DNA from: Streptomyces cyaneochromogenes
GTDB taxonomy: Bacteria > Actinomycetota > Actinomycetes > Streptomycetales > Streptomycetaceae
Direction of reading: 5' to 3'
Length of the DNA stretch: 64,000 nt
Assembly (NCBI RefSeq): GCF_003963535.1
Contig: NZ_CP034539.1
Coordinates: 9,424,001 to 9,488,000, forward strand
This document shows, piece by piece, positions 1 to 8,338 of the stretch (within the stretch, counting starts at the first letter, position 1; the number at the start of each line of letters is the position of its first letter). A program made the translations under genes and the position numbers. The notes under the pieces were generated by a model. That model made no database searches, was not told the origin of the DNA, and saw nothing but the letters and a program-made list of their open reading frames with translations.

Positions 1-69
1 GATCTGCGAGCGCCCGGCGTTGTGGGCGCACACGAACAACACACTGGGCTGGGACTGCGGCTCGCTCAT
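1..69 (-). CDS. Low-molecular-weight phosphatase / arsenate reductase, N-terminal 23 codons
   Basis: Reading the minus strand from an ATG at 69 gives MSEPQSQPSVLFVCAHNAGR followed by SQI, and the gene then leaves the window. VLFVCAHNAGRS is the signature P-loop (C-x5-R-S) of low-molecular-weight protein tyrosine phosphatases and thioredoxin-coupled arsenate reductases, with the nucleophilic Cys at residue 14. The HNAGRSQ form is the usual one in actinobacterial ArsC-type proteins, so arsenate reduction is a little more likely than protein dephosphorylation. Only the active-site loop is visible, so the exact function is not fixed. Confidence 0.75.
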   Translation of the reverse strand, partial: MSEPQSQPSVLFVCAHNAGRSQI

Positions 70-490
70 GGGATCGGTCCTTCGGGTCCTGGTGCGTGGA
101 CGACGACGCTACTGACCTGGCTGCCGTCCGGCGACCGGGTGGCGGATCATTTCGCACACCGTTCATGGGAGGAGGAGCAGACGTTCGGTGCTTCTCGGCA
201 TGGTCCTTTCCGGCGGATCAGGCCGGCTCCACGAACCAGTGCCGAGCACTCCTGCCCAGGGGTGCTGCGGCGATGCCCCATCTGCCCACAACGGTGAGGA
301 GGTTGATGGCCCGGCGCTTCTGGGTTTGCCCTGCTCGTGGTGGCTGCGCGAGCGCGTCGACCTTCAGGCCAGGTCGTTCGGGGCGACTTCGCGACCTCGA
401 GAGGATGCGCCAGGCGTGAGCCCTGTGAGGCGTGCGGCCCTGCTGTGTGCGCAACCGGTGGCACGGCCCTCGTGAGAGGGTCACGCCCGC
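70..490. other. Intergenic, no recognised gene
   Basis: About 420 bases lie between the phosphatase start and the end of the cupin-XRE gene. Several short reading frames are open on both strands, but none has actinomycete third-position bias or a recognisable motif. A small CCCTC-GTGA-GAGGG hairpin lies near 465-478, close to the regulator's stop, and may act in termination. I see nothing else. Confidence 0.5.
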
Positions 491-1063
491 TCACCGCCCC
501 AGGGCGACGACGAGAAGGGTACGGGCGGCTTCGTCCCCGACGAGGCGGCAGCGGTGCGGAACGTCGCCGCGGTGGTGGGCGCTCTGCCCGGCCCGCAGGC
601 GGATCGGCTCCTGGCCGCGCAGTTCCAGGGCGACCTCGCCTTCGAGGACGTAGATGAAGTCCTCCCCGGTGTGCTCGAACCAGCCGCGCTCGCCCTGCCC
701 GGGCGTGAAGTGCTGCTCGTACGCCTCCATGACGTCGCTCTGTCCGCCGGGGATGAGGACGTGGGCGAACTGTCCGGTTCCTTCGGTGACCCGGATGACC
801 TGGGGGTCCTCCTCGTGGGCCACGGTGTCGGAAGTGCTGGAGGGACGCAGGAAGATGCCCGGCGGCAGGCCGAGTGCCTCGGCGATCTTGTAGATGGAGG
901 CGAGGCTCGGGGTGGTCAGGCCGCGCTCCAGCTGGCTGAGGAAGGGCTGGGACAGGCCCGAGCGGGTGGCGAGTTCGGCCATCGGGACACCGAGTCGCTT
1001 GCGGTGTCCTCGGATCACGGATCCGACGGCCACGGCCTCGGGGGTCGGGTCGGGTCTGCGCAC
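491..1063 (-). CDS. XRE-family regulator with C-terminal cupin domain
   Basis: The 190-residue protein has an N-terminal XRE helix-turn-helix (about residues 14-70, with the typical ATRSGLSQPFLSQLERG recognition segment). A linker follows, then a C-terminal cupin barrel (about 105-188, with an HFTPGQGE motif and an HHRGDVPHRC segment). This is the usual architecture of small repressors or activators whose cupin binds a metabolite. It is divergent from the ABC/arylsulfotransferase operon that starts at 1229, with a 17-bp palindrome in between. It is therefore the likely local regulator of that operon, which is an inference from context. The ligand is unknown. Confidence 0.88.
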   Translation of the reverse strand: MRRPDPTPEAVAVGSVIRGHRKRLGVPMAELATRSGLSQPFLSQLERGLTTPSLASIYKIAEALGLPPGIFLRPSSTSDTVAHEEDPQVIRVTEGTGQFAHVLIPGGQSDVMEAYEQHFTPGQGERGWFEHTGEDFIYVLEGEVALELRGQEPIRLRAGQSAHHRGDVPHRCRLVGDEAARTLLVVALGR

Positions 1064-1166
1064 GGGACCGACGGTAGCGCAGGGGCGGGTGAGTCGGAGG
1101 AGCGGGCCGGTGGGCCCGGATGAGGCTTCATGGTGCCGACACGCTGCGGCAATAAACCACGCGAAT

Positions 1167-1183
1167 TATTGACGTCGTCAATA
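1167..1183. promoter_or_regulatory. Palindromic operator candidate
   Basis: TATTGACGTCGTCAATA is a perfect inverted repeat of 8-bp arms around one central T. It sits in the 165-bp divergent spacer between the cupin-XRE regulator (start 1063) and the ABC importer operon (start 1229), in a local AT-rich patch. Position and symmetry fit an operator for the divergent regulator. The left arm also contains TTGACG, a possible -35 element. Confidence 0.55.
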
Positions 1184-1228
1184 TCACTGCCCCGGGAACC
1201 CCGGGGACCCGTCATGAGGAGCCGCGCC

Positions 1229-2078
1229 ATGGCTCGCACACCACCGTCGCCGGTCCATCCGGGACGGCCCCCGGACACCCCGAACGCGGTCGCGCCGGCC
1301 CGTCTGCCGAGAGGCGGAATCAGAAAGGTTCTCGGTCCCGGGGGGGGCACCGCTCGCGTCGGCGGTCCTCGGGCTCGCCCTGTGGTGGGCGGCCGCCCGG
1401 GTCGGCGTGCTCGGCGAGGGGCTTGTCCCCACCCCCTGGCAGACTCTGCGCGCGGCGTACGCGATGTGGGCCGACGGCACGATGACCACCGACCTGCAAG
1501 CCAGCCTGGCGCGCGCCGGACAGGGCTTCGCAGCCGGAGCGTCGACCGGGATCGCGCTCGGGTTCGTCACCGGCCACCGCCCCCGCGTCGCGGCGCTCGT
1601 CGGCCCCGTGATGTCGTTCCTGCGCCCCATCCCGGCCATCGCCCTCGTGCCGCTGGTCACCGCCTGGTTCGGCATCGGAGAGCGGGCCAAGCACCTGGTC
1701 ATCGCCTACGCCGTGTTCCTGGCCGTATGGCTGTACGTCCACGACGGCGTCGCCCGCGTCCCCGCCGACCACCTCCGCGCGGCCCGCACCCTCGGTGTGC
1801 CGGCCTGGCGGAGGCTGATCGAGGTCCTGCTGCCGGCGGCCGCCCTGTCGGTCGTGGCGGCACTCCGCTACGGCGCCTCACTCGCCTTCCTGGCCCTGGT
1901 CGCCGCCGAGTTGGGCGGCGCGCAGAGCGGGATCGCCTACCGCCTCCAGATCGACGGCCAGTTCCTGCGTACCGACCACATGTTCGTCGGCCTGATCGAA
2001 CTCCGCCTGCTGGGCCTCCTCGCCGACGCGCTGATCAGCGCGGCCGGCCGCCGCCTCGTCCACTGGAGCAGCAGCTGA
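1229..2078 (+). CDS. ABC transporter permease (SsuC/TauC type) with a frame break
   Basis: The region from about 1350 to 2078 encodes a multi-pass permease of the sulfonate/taurine/nitrate family, with the cytoplasmic EAA-like loop around AARTLGVPAWRRLIEVLLPAA. The best start is ATG 1229, preceded by GAGGA at 1216-1220. That frame runs about 40 codons and then continues in another frame after a run of eight G at 1340-1347. Dropping one G joins the two into one protein of about 282 residues whose first membrane helix (LGLALWWAAA) spans the join. Without that change, translation would need an internal GTG at 1407 that loses the first helix. The gene overlaps the ATPase gene by one base (TGATG). 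The break could be a real mutation, programmed slippage or a sequencing error. Confidence 0.75.
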
Positions 2079-2812
2079 TGAGCACCCTCGTCCAACTCGA
2101 CGGCATCGAGGTCGACCACGACGGCAAGCGCGCCGTCGCCACCACCGACCTGGAATTCCCGGAGGGCTCGTTCACGTCCCTCCTCGGCCCGACCGGTTGC
2201 GGCAAGTCCACGCTGTTGAACACGATCGCCGGGTTCGTGACGCCGAGTTCCGGGCGCGTGCTGATGGACGGCGCCCCGGTCACCGGACCCGGCCCCGACC
2301 GGGGCATGGTCTTCCAGCACTACGCGCTGCTGCCCTGGTTCACCGCCCGCGGAAACGTCGAGTTCGCCCTCAAACGCTTCGGCCTGCCCCGCGCCGAGCG
2401 GCGTGAGCGAGCCCTGGAGTCACTGGATGCGGTCGGCCTCGCCGACGCCGCCGAGAAGTACCCCACGCAGCTGTCCGGTGGCATGCGGCAACGCGTCGCG
2501 CTGGCAAGGGCGTTGGCGGCCGAACCCCGAGTCCTGCTGATGGACGAGCCGTTCGGGGCGCTCGACGCCATCACCCGGGCGCGGATGCAGCGACTGCTGA
2601 CCCAGCTGTGGCAACGCACCTGCACCACCGTCGTCTTCGTCACCCACGACGTCGCCGAGGCCCTCGCCCTGTCCCAGCGGGTGGTCGTCATGGCCGCGGA
2701 CCCCGGACGCGTGATCGCGGACCACCGGCTCGCCGACGACCCGGCGTCGGACCGGACCGCCCCGCACCCCCTGCACGCACGCATCGTCGCCCAACTAGGC
2801 ACCGACTCCTGA
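2078..2812 (+). CDS. ABC transporter ATP-binding protein (SsuB/TauB type)
   Basis: The 244-residue nucleotide-binding subunit has Walker A GPTGCGKST (about residues 36-44), the Q-loop in VFQHYALLPW, the ABC signature LSGGMRQR, Walker B VLLMDEPF and the switch histidine in FVTHD. The HYALLPW wording after the Q-loop is typical of the nitrate/sulfonate/taurine importer subfamily. The start overlaps the permease stop by one base, and the binding-protein gene follows after 9 bases, so all three form one operon. It would power uptake of the ligand held by the lipoprotein encoded at 2822. Confidence 0.93.
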   Translation: MSTLVQLDGIEVDHDGKRAVATTDLEFPEGSFTSLLGPTGCGKSTLLNTIAGFVTPSSGRVLMDGAPVTGPGPDRGMVFQHYALLPWFTARGNVEFALKRFGLPRAERRERALESLDAVGLADAAEKYPTQLSGGMRQRVALARALAAEPRVLLMDEPFGALDAITRARMQRLLTQLWQRTCTTVVFVTHDVAEALALSQRVVVMAADPGRVIADHRLADDPASDRTAPHPLHARIVAQLGTDS

Positions 2813-2821
2813 GGAAACCCC

Positions 2822-3814
2822 ATGCGCAGAACATCTCCCGGCCTCCTGGCCGCCGTACTGGCCCTGACCGCCCTCCTCACCGCCTGCGGCAGCGGCACGA
2901 AGAGCACCTCGACCGGCACAACCCAGGTCACCATCGCCGGCAGCGACCACCTCGGCGGCGCCCCCGTCCACACGGCCACCGAGAACAACCAATGGGCGGC
3001 GAACCACCTCACTCCCAAACTCCAGTCCTTCACCACCGGCCGCGACGCCCTCAACGCCGTCCTCGGCGGCCAGGCCCAGTACGCGGTGGTCGGCGACCTC
3101 CCCGCCGTATCCGCGATACTCGCCGACCGGAAGATCAAGATCCTCGCCGCCCTGTCCGGCTTCACCGACTGGCGCCTGCTGACCGCCACCTCCTCCGGCA
3201 TCACGAGCTTCGCCGACCTCAAGGGCAGGAAGATCGGCCTGCCCGAGGGCACCAACGTCCAGTACGCGCTCAGCGGCATGCTCACCCGGGCGGGCCTGAA
3301 ACCGGCCGACGTCACCCTCGTCAACCTTGCCCCGAACCAGGTCACCGCGTCCCTCGCCCGGGGCGACATCGACGCGGGCCTGACCTTCCCCAGCTTCTAC
3401 GACGCCACGAAGGCAACGCTCGGCTCGAAGTACCGCGAACTCCGCTACGGCGGTTACACCTACCGCACGCTGCTGATCACCGCCGCCGGCACGAGCACCG
3501 CCACGTCCACCGCCGTCCTGCGCACCCTGATCACCGCGACGAAGACCATGGCCCAGGACCCGGCCGCAGCCCGCAAGGAGGTCGTGTCCCAGGCCGAGGG
3601 CGCCGTGCAGCCCGGCTTCGTCAATCGCCACTACACGTCGTACGCATACGAAGTCGCCCTCGACGAGCCCCTGTTGAAGCTCCTCCTCGCCGAGGGCGCC
3701 TGGGCGAAGTCGGCGCAGAAGCTGTCGGGAACGCCCGACCGGGCCACCTTCCTCCAGCACATCGACCGCGAGCCGCTCACGGCGGCCGCCTCCACCGCCG
3801 TAACTCTCCACTGA
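2822..3814 (+). CDS. ABC transporter substrate-binding lipoprotein (SsuA/TauA-like)
   Basis: The 330-residue secreted lipoprotein has a basic start, a hydrophobic core and the lipobox LTAC, with the lipidated Cys at residue 22. The mature part follows the periplasmic-binding fold of NMT1/SsuA-like proteins: a 'fixed domain' segment ending in FADLKGRKIGLPEGTN (about 130-145) and a second lobe with GLTFPSFYDA. Ligands in this family are aliphatic sulfonates, taurine, nitrate or thiamine precursors. The neighbouring arylsulfotransferase-like protein favours a sulfur-containing ligand, which is an inference. It lies 9 bases after the ATPase gene and 8 bases before the next gene. Confidence 0.9.
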   Translation: MRRTSPGLLAAVLALTALLTACGSGTKSTSTGTTQVTIAGSDHLGGAPVHTATENNQWAANHLTPKLQSFTTGRDALNAVLGGQAQYAVVGDLPAVSAILADRKIKILAALSGFTDWRLLTATSSGITSFADLKGRKIGLPEGTNVQYALSGMLTRAGLKPADVTLVNLAPNQVTASLARGDIDAGLTFPSFYDATKATLGSKYRELRYGGYTYRTLLITAAGTSTATSTAVLRTLITATKTMAQDPAAARKEVVSQAEGAVQPGFVNRHYTSYAYEVALDEPLLKLLLAEGAWAKSAQKLSGTPDRATFLQHIDREPLTAAASTAVTLH

Positions 3815-3822
3815 AGGACGCC

Positions 3823-4956
3823 ATGACGACCGTCGACCAGAACACCCTGCGCCGCCGGGGCACCGGCCTGCGCGCGTACGACCCCGCCCGCAGCTACGGC
3901 GGCCACACCCTCTACACCCCCATCGCGGGCACAGGCGACGTCTACCTGGTGGACATCGACGGCGAGGTGGCCCACCAGTGGAGCCTGCCGCACCCGCCCG
4001 GCCGCCACGCCCGACTCCTCCCGGACGGAACGCTGTTCTACCAGGGCAAGGACACACAGACCGGGGACCCGCTCTTCCCGATCTGGGAGGTCTACCACGG
4101 CGGCATCCTTCAACTCGTCGCCCCCGACGGCACATTGCTGCGCGAGTCCCGCCACCCCTACCACCACCACGACGCGAGCCTGCTCGCCAACGGCAATCTG
4201 ATCCTCCTCGCCGTCGAGCCGGTCCCGCCCGCCCTCGCGGCCCGCATCCCCGGCGGAATCCCCGGCACGGAGGCACCGGACGGCCGCATCTGGGGAGACG
4301 TCGTCTACGAGATGACGTGGACCGGCGAAATCCTATGGCGCTGGGCGTCGTTCGAGCACCTGCCGATCGACGACACCCCCCTGAACCCCCACTTCGCCCG
4401 CGAGCACTGGCCGATGGCCAACACCGTCAACGAACTGCGCGACGGGAGCATCATGGTCGGCTTCCGCAGCGCCTCGACGGTGGTCGTGATCGACCGCGCC
4501 ACGTCACAGGTCACCTGGCGACTGGGCCCGGACACACTGGCCCAACAGCACTACCCCCACGAACTGGACTGCGGCACGATCCTGATCTTCGACAACGGTT
4601 CCTACCGCGACGACACGTCCGTCCCGTACTCCCGGGTGATCGAGGTCGACCGGGCGACCGGCGAGTTGGTCTGGTCGTACGAGGACAACCCACCCCAGAA
4701 CTTCTACAGCCCCTACATGTCCAGCGCCCAGCGCCTCCCGAACGGCAACACCTTCATCGCCGAGGGCTCCTTCGGCCGCCTCTTCGAGATCACCCCCGAC
4801 GGCGACGTCGTCTGGGAGTACGTCGTCCCGCACTTCGCCACGTTCGGCACCGGCGTCGGCCTGGAGTCCTCCCGAGGCGCTCAGAACGCGGTCTTTCGCG
4901 CCTATCGCTACGGGCCGGACCACACCGCCAGTCTTCGGTCTCACCTGCGGCGATGA
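3823..4956 (+). CDS. Arylsulfotransferase-like beta-propeller protein
   Basis: The 377-residue protein starts at ATG 3823, with GAAGGACG just upstream. It has repeated propeller blades marked by VYLVDIDGEVAHQW, ILQLVAPDGTLL, VYEMTWTGEILWRW, VIEVDRATGELVWSY and LFEITPDGDVVWEY. These 'D-x-x-G-x-x-x-W' blades are typical of the arylsulfotransferase (ASST) family and related quinoprotein-like propellers. Conserved histidines sit at YHHHDASLLANGN and at YPHELDCG. No signal peptide is seen, unlike periplasmic bacterial ASST. As the last gene of the importer operon it may process an imported aryl sulfate or sulfonate. Catalysis is not proven by the motifs. Confidence 0.8.
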   Translation: MTTVDQNTLRRRGTGLRAYDPARSYGGHTLYTPIAGTGDVYLVDIDGEVAHQWSLPHPPGRHARLLPDGTLFYQGKDTQTGDPLFPIWEVYHGGILQLVAPDGTLLRESRHPYHHHDASLLANGNLILLAVEPVPPALAARIPGGIPGTEAPDGRIWGDVVYEMTWTGEILWRWASFEHLPIDDTPLNPHFAREHWPMANTVNELRDGSIMVGFRSASTVVVIDRATSQVTWRLGPDTLAQQHYPHELDCGTILIFDNGSYRDDTSVPYSRVIEVDRATGELVWSYEDNPPQNFYSPYMSSAQRLPNGNTFIAEGSFGRLFEITPDGDVVWEYVVPHFATFGTGVGLESSRGAQNAVFRAYRYGPDHTASLRSHLRR

Positions 4957-5673
4957 GGGCTCACTCACCGGGCCGGAAACAGGCGGTACACGTCCGGCAA
5001 CAATCAACCCCCAGGTCCTTGACCCGGGTTCACATCACCAGATGCGTATCTGACCCTCTGTGATCATTCGCAGGGTGGAGGGTCTCGCTTGAGGGGGGTG
5101 GGTGGGGGAATCCGCCCGCCCGCCGGCGACACCCGCACCGGCCCGCGCCGGACGAGGCTCCACCCCCCCGGGCAGCGCGGTCGAGGGCACCGCACCATTC
5201 CGCCATGGACAGCACCCTGGCCGCCGCGATCATCGGCACGCTCGGCGGCGGCCTGGTCACCGGGGCCGCGCCGTGTTCCGTGGCGTCGAACTTCGCGGAG
5301 CGCATGGCACTTCGGAGAGAAATTCCCACTTGCCCTTCCTCCAGGCCGTGTGGTGCATCAATGTGGCGTTCAGGAGGAACGTCCAGTCGGTTTCCAGGAA
5401 CATCGCAGCCATCGGTGAGATGCGCCAGGTGTGCCACCACGGGGCGGTCGTCGTGCCACCTTTCGTCGCCCGGGAGGACGCCCTCCGGGAGCTCAGGGCG
5501 GGGGAGTTCGCCGTCGTGATGATGACCGTCTCGGGGTCGGTGGCGTTGCGCCGACGGCGCTTCGATCAGAGGCGCGGCGCGTGCCCGCAACGTGCTGTTC
5601 CAGACCCACTGGGGTTCGGACCTGACCCCTACATTCCCGGACATCGCCCCGGTGGCCGGCAGCGAGGGCTTGG
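4957..5673. other. Intergenic with possible decayed membrane-protein gene
   Basis: No intact gene is evident over about 700 bases. An ATG at 5205 begins a short hydrophobic segment (AAAIIGTLGGGLVTGAA) like the N-terminal anchor of a small membrane protein, but coding character is lost within 25 codons. A different frame then looks partly protein-like (for example AVVVPPFVAREDALRELRAG near 5445-5510). This pattern fits a frameshifted relic of an unidentified gene. GACCCTC near 5051 can pair with GAGGGTC near 5078, a weak hairpin after the upstream operon. Confidence 0.3.
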
Positions 5674-6228
5674 TTGTCAGTGGTGCACCCTATTCTCCGG
5701 CAGGTGAGTGGACATCAAATAGAGGCACAGGCTCTTGAAGCTGCCAAGCTAGATGCACACCAAGCACTCGCCGTCTACGACGGCGCGTTGGACTGGATGC
5801 GCCGACCCGACGCTGTCATGAAGGGGCCCCTCGCAACTGAGGTGTGGGCCTTCGACCGCACCTTGACCCATGTCCTGCTCGTCAATCACCGATGGCGTGG
5901 ATGGGTGGCGCCAGGCGGCAAAGTCGATCCCGGCGAAACGCCACGCCAGGCAGCTCGTCGAGAACTGTTCGAGGAGACCGGGGTGCAGGCGGAACTGAAC
6001 GCGACCCCGGCAGCCGCCACAGTGCGCTCCTATCACCCCACCTGGTCGGCAACCGCAGGCATTTCCTATCTGGCAGTCGTCGACCAACGGACGCAGCTGA
6101 CGTCTGAAAGCGGTCAGCCAACTGCCTGGCATCGCCTGGATGAGCCCTGGCAAGGGTGGTTCTCTGACGATCGTCTCCGCATGAAGCAATGCGCGCTATG
6201 GCTCGGAGAAGGCATAAAGGACCCCTGA
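5674..6228 (+). CDS. Nudix hydrolase
   Basis: This protein of up to 184 residues has a complete Nudix box, G-x5-E-x7-REL-x-EE-x-GV, at residues 82-104, containing the metal-binding REL/EE group. A C-terminal segment after it fits the fold. Family members hydrolyse nucleoside diphosphates linked to other groups, and the substrate here cannot be named. The start is uncertain: TTG at 5674 gives the longest form, and GTG at 5704 in the same frame would give 174 residues. Neither has a strong ribosome binding site. It stands alone between decayed sequences, and its base composition is less GC-biased than that of neighbouring operons, which may mean recent acquisition. Confidence 0.85.
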   Translation: MSVVHPILRQVSGHQIEAQALEAAKLDAHQALAVYDGALDWMRRPDAVMKGPLATEVWAFDRTLTHVLLVNHRWRGWVAPGGKVDPGETPRQAARRELFEETGVQAELNATPAAATVRSYHPTWSATAGISYLAVVDQRTQLTSESGQPTAWHRLDEPWQGWFSDDRLRMKQCALWLGEGIKDP

Positions 6229-6302
6229 ATTCATCCAAGGCTCAGAGACAGCACCCCTCTCGCCCAGCGTCACAGATCAACGGGATCGAGCACAGCTACT
6301 CA

Positions 6303-6570
6303 TGGCGAACTCCGCCGATCTTCTGGATCGCGCGGTAGCCCACGTCGCCGGCGAGGCGGGTCGGTATTCCCTGGTCGAGAACGGCGAGTTGCTGGTCGAG
6401 GCTGGTTACGGCAATGGGTGCGCAGATGCCGGCTTGCGCCGACCACGCACCAGCTCCCGCAGCTCACGAGTTCCGGGAGGTGCCGGCCAGGACTCCGGCA
6501 GCCGCCCCAGCCGGCGCAGGCCTGCCCGAACGGCGGCGTCTCGTACGGCGGCCGGTTTCCTCAGCAGGGC
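6303..6570 (-). pseudogene. IS110-family transposase remnant
   Basis: Minus-strand reading gives two pieces in different frames. One reads LGRLPESWPAPPGTRELREL then VRGRRK, like the IS110 segment that precedes the central basic region. The other reads AVTSLDQQLAVLDQGIPTRL then AGDVGYRAIQKIGGV, like the coiled region leading into the C-terminal helix-hairpin-helix of IS110 transposases. The stretch between them is missing, and the frame is lost at about 6301. This is a deleted, frameshifted relic with no working protein. Identification is by memory of family motifs. Confidence 0.55.
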
Positions 6571-6835
6571 CGGAGGGTCGCGGCTCCCGCCCTGGAGGTG
6601 TCTGGAGACGGTCAGCCGCGGGCCCCGGTCCGACATGGTCCCGTCCCTGCCCGACGGATACGCCGCCCACGCCTTCCTGCTCAGCTCCACCGCCGCTGAC
6701 GCCGTCCTGCTGATCGCAACTGGCGGCAGGCGGGGCTGCCAGCCGGTGCGCGACGCCTACCCGCTGCCGGTCCGGACGGCGCGACCCTGGCGGTCCGCTC
6801 GACCGCGGCACCGTAGATGGCACGTGACCACGGTG

Positions 6836-6951
6836 GTCACGCGCCATCGGCCGGGCCCTCGGCGGGTGTTCAGCACGGCCACGGGCCACCAGGGTCACGA
6901 CCTTGAGCTCCTGCGAGGTGAGGCGCCGCGCCGCGGTCGCCCCCCACGCTC
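6836..6951 (-). pseudogene. LuxR-type helix-turn-helix remnant
   Basis: On the minus strand the codons just after 6951 read ATAARRLTSQELKVVTLVAR. This matches the start of the C-terminal LuxR DNA-binding domain (LT-x-x-E-x-x-V-x-x-L-V-A-R-G) of large actinomycete LuxR regulators. The recognition helix that should follow is replaced by unrelated residues. The gene is cut off at both ends: the upstream side by the end of the RTX gene, the downstream side by decayed sequence. It is a relic only. Confidence 0.45.
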
Positions 6952-6976
6952 CTGATGGCCCTGAGTTCTGACCGCT

Positions 6977-7813
6977 CTAGTCCTGGTAGACCTTGTCGGT
7001 GCCCGGACCGCCGGAGAGCGTGTCCGTGCCCGTGCCTCCGTGCAGCAGGTCGTTGCCGCTGTTGCCGTAGATCTTGTCGTTGCCGCTGTCGCCGTACAGC
7101 TTGTCGTGACCCTTGCCGCCGTGGACGAGGTCAGCACCGGAGCCGCCGTGGATGACGTCGTTGCCGTCGTCCCCGTACAGGCCGAAGTCCTGCCCTGAGG
7201 CGGTGCCTGTGAGGCTGTCGTTGCCGGGGCCGCCGTGGCACTCGGCGTCGCAGTTGGTGATGGTGTCATTGCCCGCACCGCCGAACGGACCCATGGCCCA
7301 GACGCCCCCGCCGCCGTCGAGGCGGTCGTTGCCGTCGTCGCCGTAGAACACGGCGGCGGCGCTGCCCTTGAGGACGTCGTTGCCCGTGCCGCCGTGGATC
7401 GAGGTGTACGCGGAGCCGGTGACCGTCGCGGTGTCGTTGCCGTCACCGAGGTCGACGTCGTAGTCGTCCGAGTCGTCGGAGCCCAGGGGGATGGCCACCG
7501 TGCACTCGGCGACCTTGTGGTCGGTCGGCGAAGGGTAGCTGCACGCGTTCGTGGAGATGGTGATGTCGAACTTGTCGCGGAAGGTGAGGAGGTAGTCCTC
7601 ACCGAACTGTGAGGGGTCGACGTCGACGACCTTCGCGGTGACTGTCAGGTTGTTGGCCTGTCCGGCGCCGGCCTTGTACCAGAGCTCGCCATCGGCGTGG
7701 ACGAGGGAAGCCGAACTCACGGCGGCTGCCTGGGCGGTGGCAGCTGCGAACACGCCTCCACCGAGAGCGAGAGCCAGGGCGCCGGTGGCGGCAATGGTCC
7801 TTAACGTGCGCAT
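6977..7813 (-). CDS. Secreted RTX-repeat calcium-binding protein (copy 1)
   Basis: The 278-residue protein starts at ATG 7813, with AAGGG upstream. A Sec signal peptide spans about residues 1-29 and ends with a TAQA-A cleavage site. An N-terminal beta domain (about 30-125) is followed by a run of RTX nonapeptides (GG-x-G-x-D-x-L/I-x), such as GGTGNDVLKG, YGDDGNDVIHGG and GGKGHDKLYG, up to the C-terminus. The repeats should form a calcium-stabilised parallel beta-roll outside the cell. No enzymatic domain is visible, so a structural, adhesive or calcium-buffering role is more likely than a toxin. It is a paralogue of the genes at 15202 and 16044, but the Cys-bearing tail of those two is absent. 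Confidence 0.9.
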   Translation of the reverse strand: MRTLRTIAATGALALALGGGVFAAATAQAAAVSSASLVHADGELWYKAGAGQANNLTVTAKVVDVDPSQFGEDYLLTFRDKFDITISTNACSYPSPTDHKVAECTVAIPLGSDDSDDYDVDLGDGNDTATVTGSAYTSIHGGTGNDVLKGSAAAVFYGDDGNDRLDGGGGVWAMGPFGGAGNDTITNCDAECHGGPGNDSLTGTASGQDFGLYGDDGNDVIHGGSGADLVHGGKGHDKLYGDSGNDKIYGNSGNDLLHGGTGTDTLSGGPGTDKVYQD

Positions 7814-7981
7814 GCAGAAATAACCCTTCGCGGAATCATTGGAAATTTCGTCGCCACCGCTGCCGCCGTCGTCACGACGGTCAGCGATCGACGCGTGAGG
7901 CCGCACCTAAGTGCGGGGTTGCTACTCACGATCACACGTTTAGACACCGCAACCCGGGCGGGGGTTGCGCCGGCATTTCAC

Positions 7982-8338
7982 TCAGTTCTCGCAGGCAACC
8001 CGGCTTTCTCTGCTATTAACCCGCAGGACACTGGCATGTGGCATTTTCTTCGGCTCAGCCGGGGGCGGATGATGGACGAGTTCGCTGGTCCACGGGGGCG
8101 GATCGATCAGCAGACGATGTACATGCTCCTCCAGCCGAACCCGGTGCTCTGCTCCGTGTTCTGGTCGCAGTCGCTGCCCGGACGCCGCCGACGACAGGGT
8201 CGACACCGCGTAGTCCGCCTACTCCGCCAGTTTCCGGTACGGCAGATCGCCCGCGTTCTGCCGCAGTTGCCGCAGTCCTGCGGCGAACTCCAGCAACGGA
8301 CCGCCTTCTGTGTCCAGCGGTCGCTCCCTGCGCGGCAT
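7982..8338 (-). pseudogene. XRE-like regulator inactivated by one stop codon
   Basis: From ATG 8338 (after GGGGGTGG) the minus strand reads MPRRERPLDTEGG, then LLEFAAGLRQLRQNAGDLPY and RKLAE. A TAG stop at 8221-8219 follows, and the same frame continues ADYAVSTLSSAASGQRLRPE and beyond. The LRQLRQNAG-PYRKLA-x-ADY-STLS-A-SG pattern is the N-terminal helix-turn-helix of Streptomyces XRE/WD40-type proteins. A single GAG-GAG-type to TAG change within the helix-turn-helix would explain the break. The remaining frame ends at 7982, so any downstream domain is also missing. Confidence 0.7.

Noticed and set aside
1130..1400. Start of the ABC operon at GTG/ATG 1130
   Set aside because: It would begin upstream of the palindrome and promoter region. 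ATG 1229 has a clear ribosome binding site and gives a normal permease N-terminus.
2320..4276. Long minus-strand open frames opposite the importer operon
   Set aside because: They are antisense shadows of genes with high GC third positions; no motif is visible in them.
6302..6955. A 217-residue plus-strand frame
   Set aside because: Its composition is random-looking and it runs opposite the IS110 and LuxR remnants.
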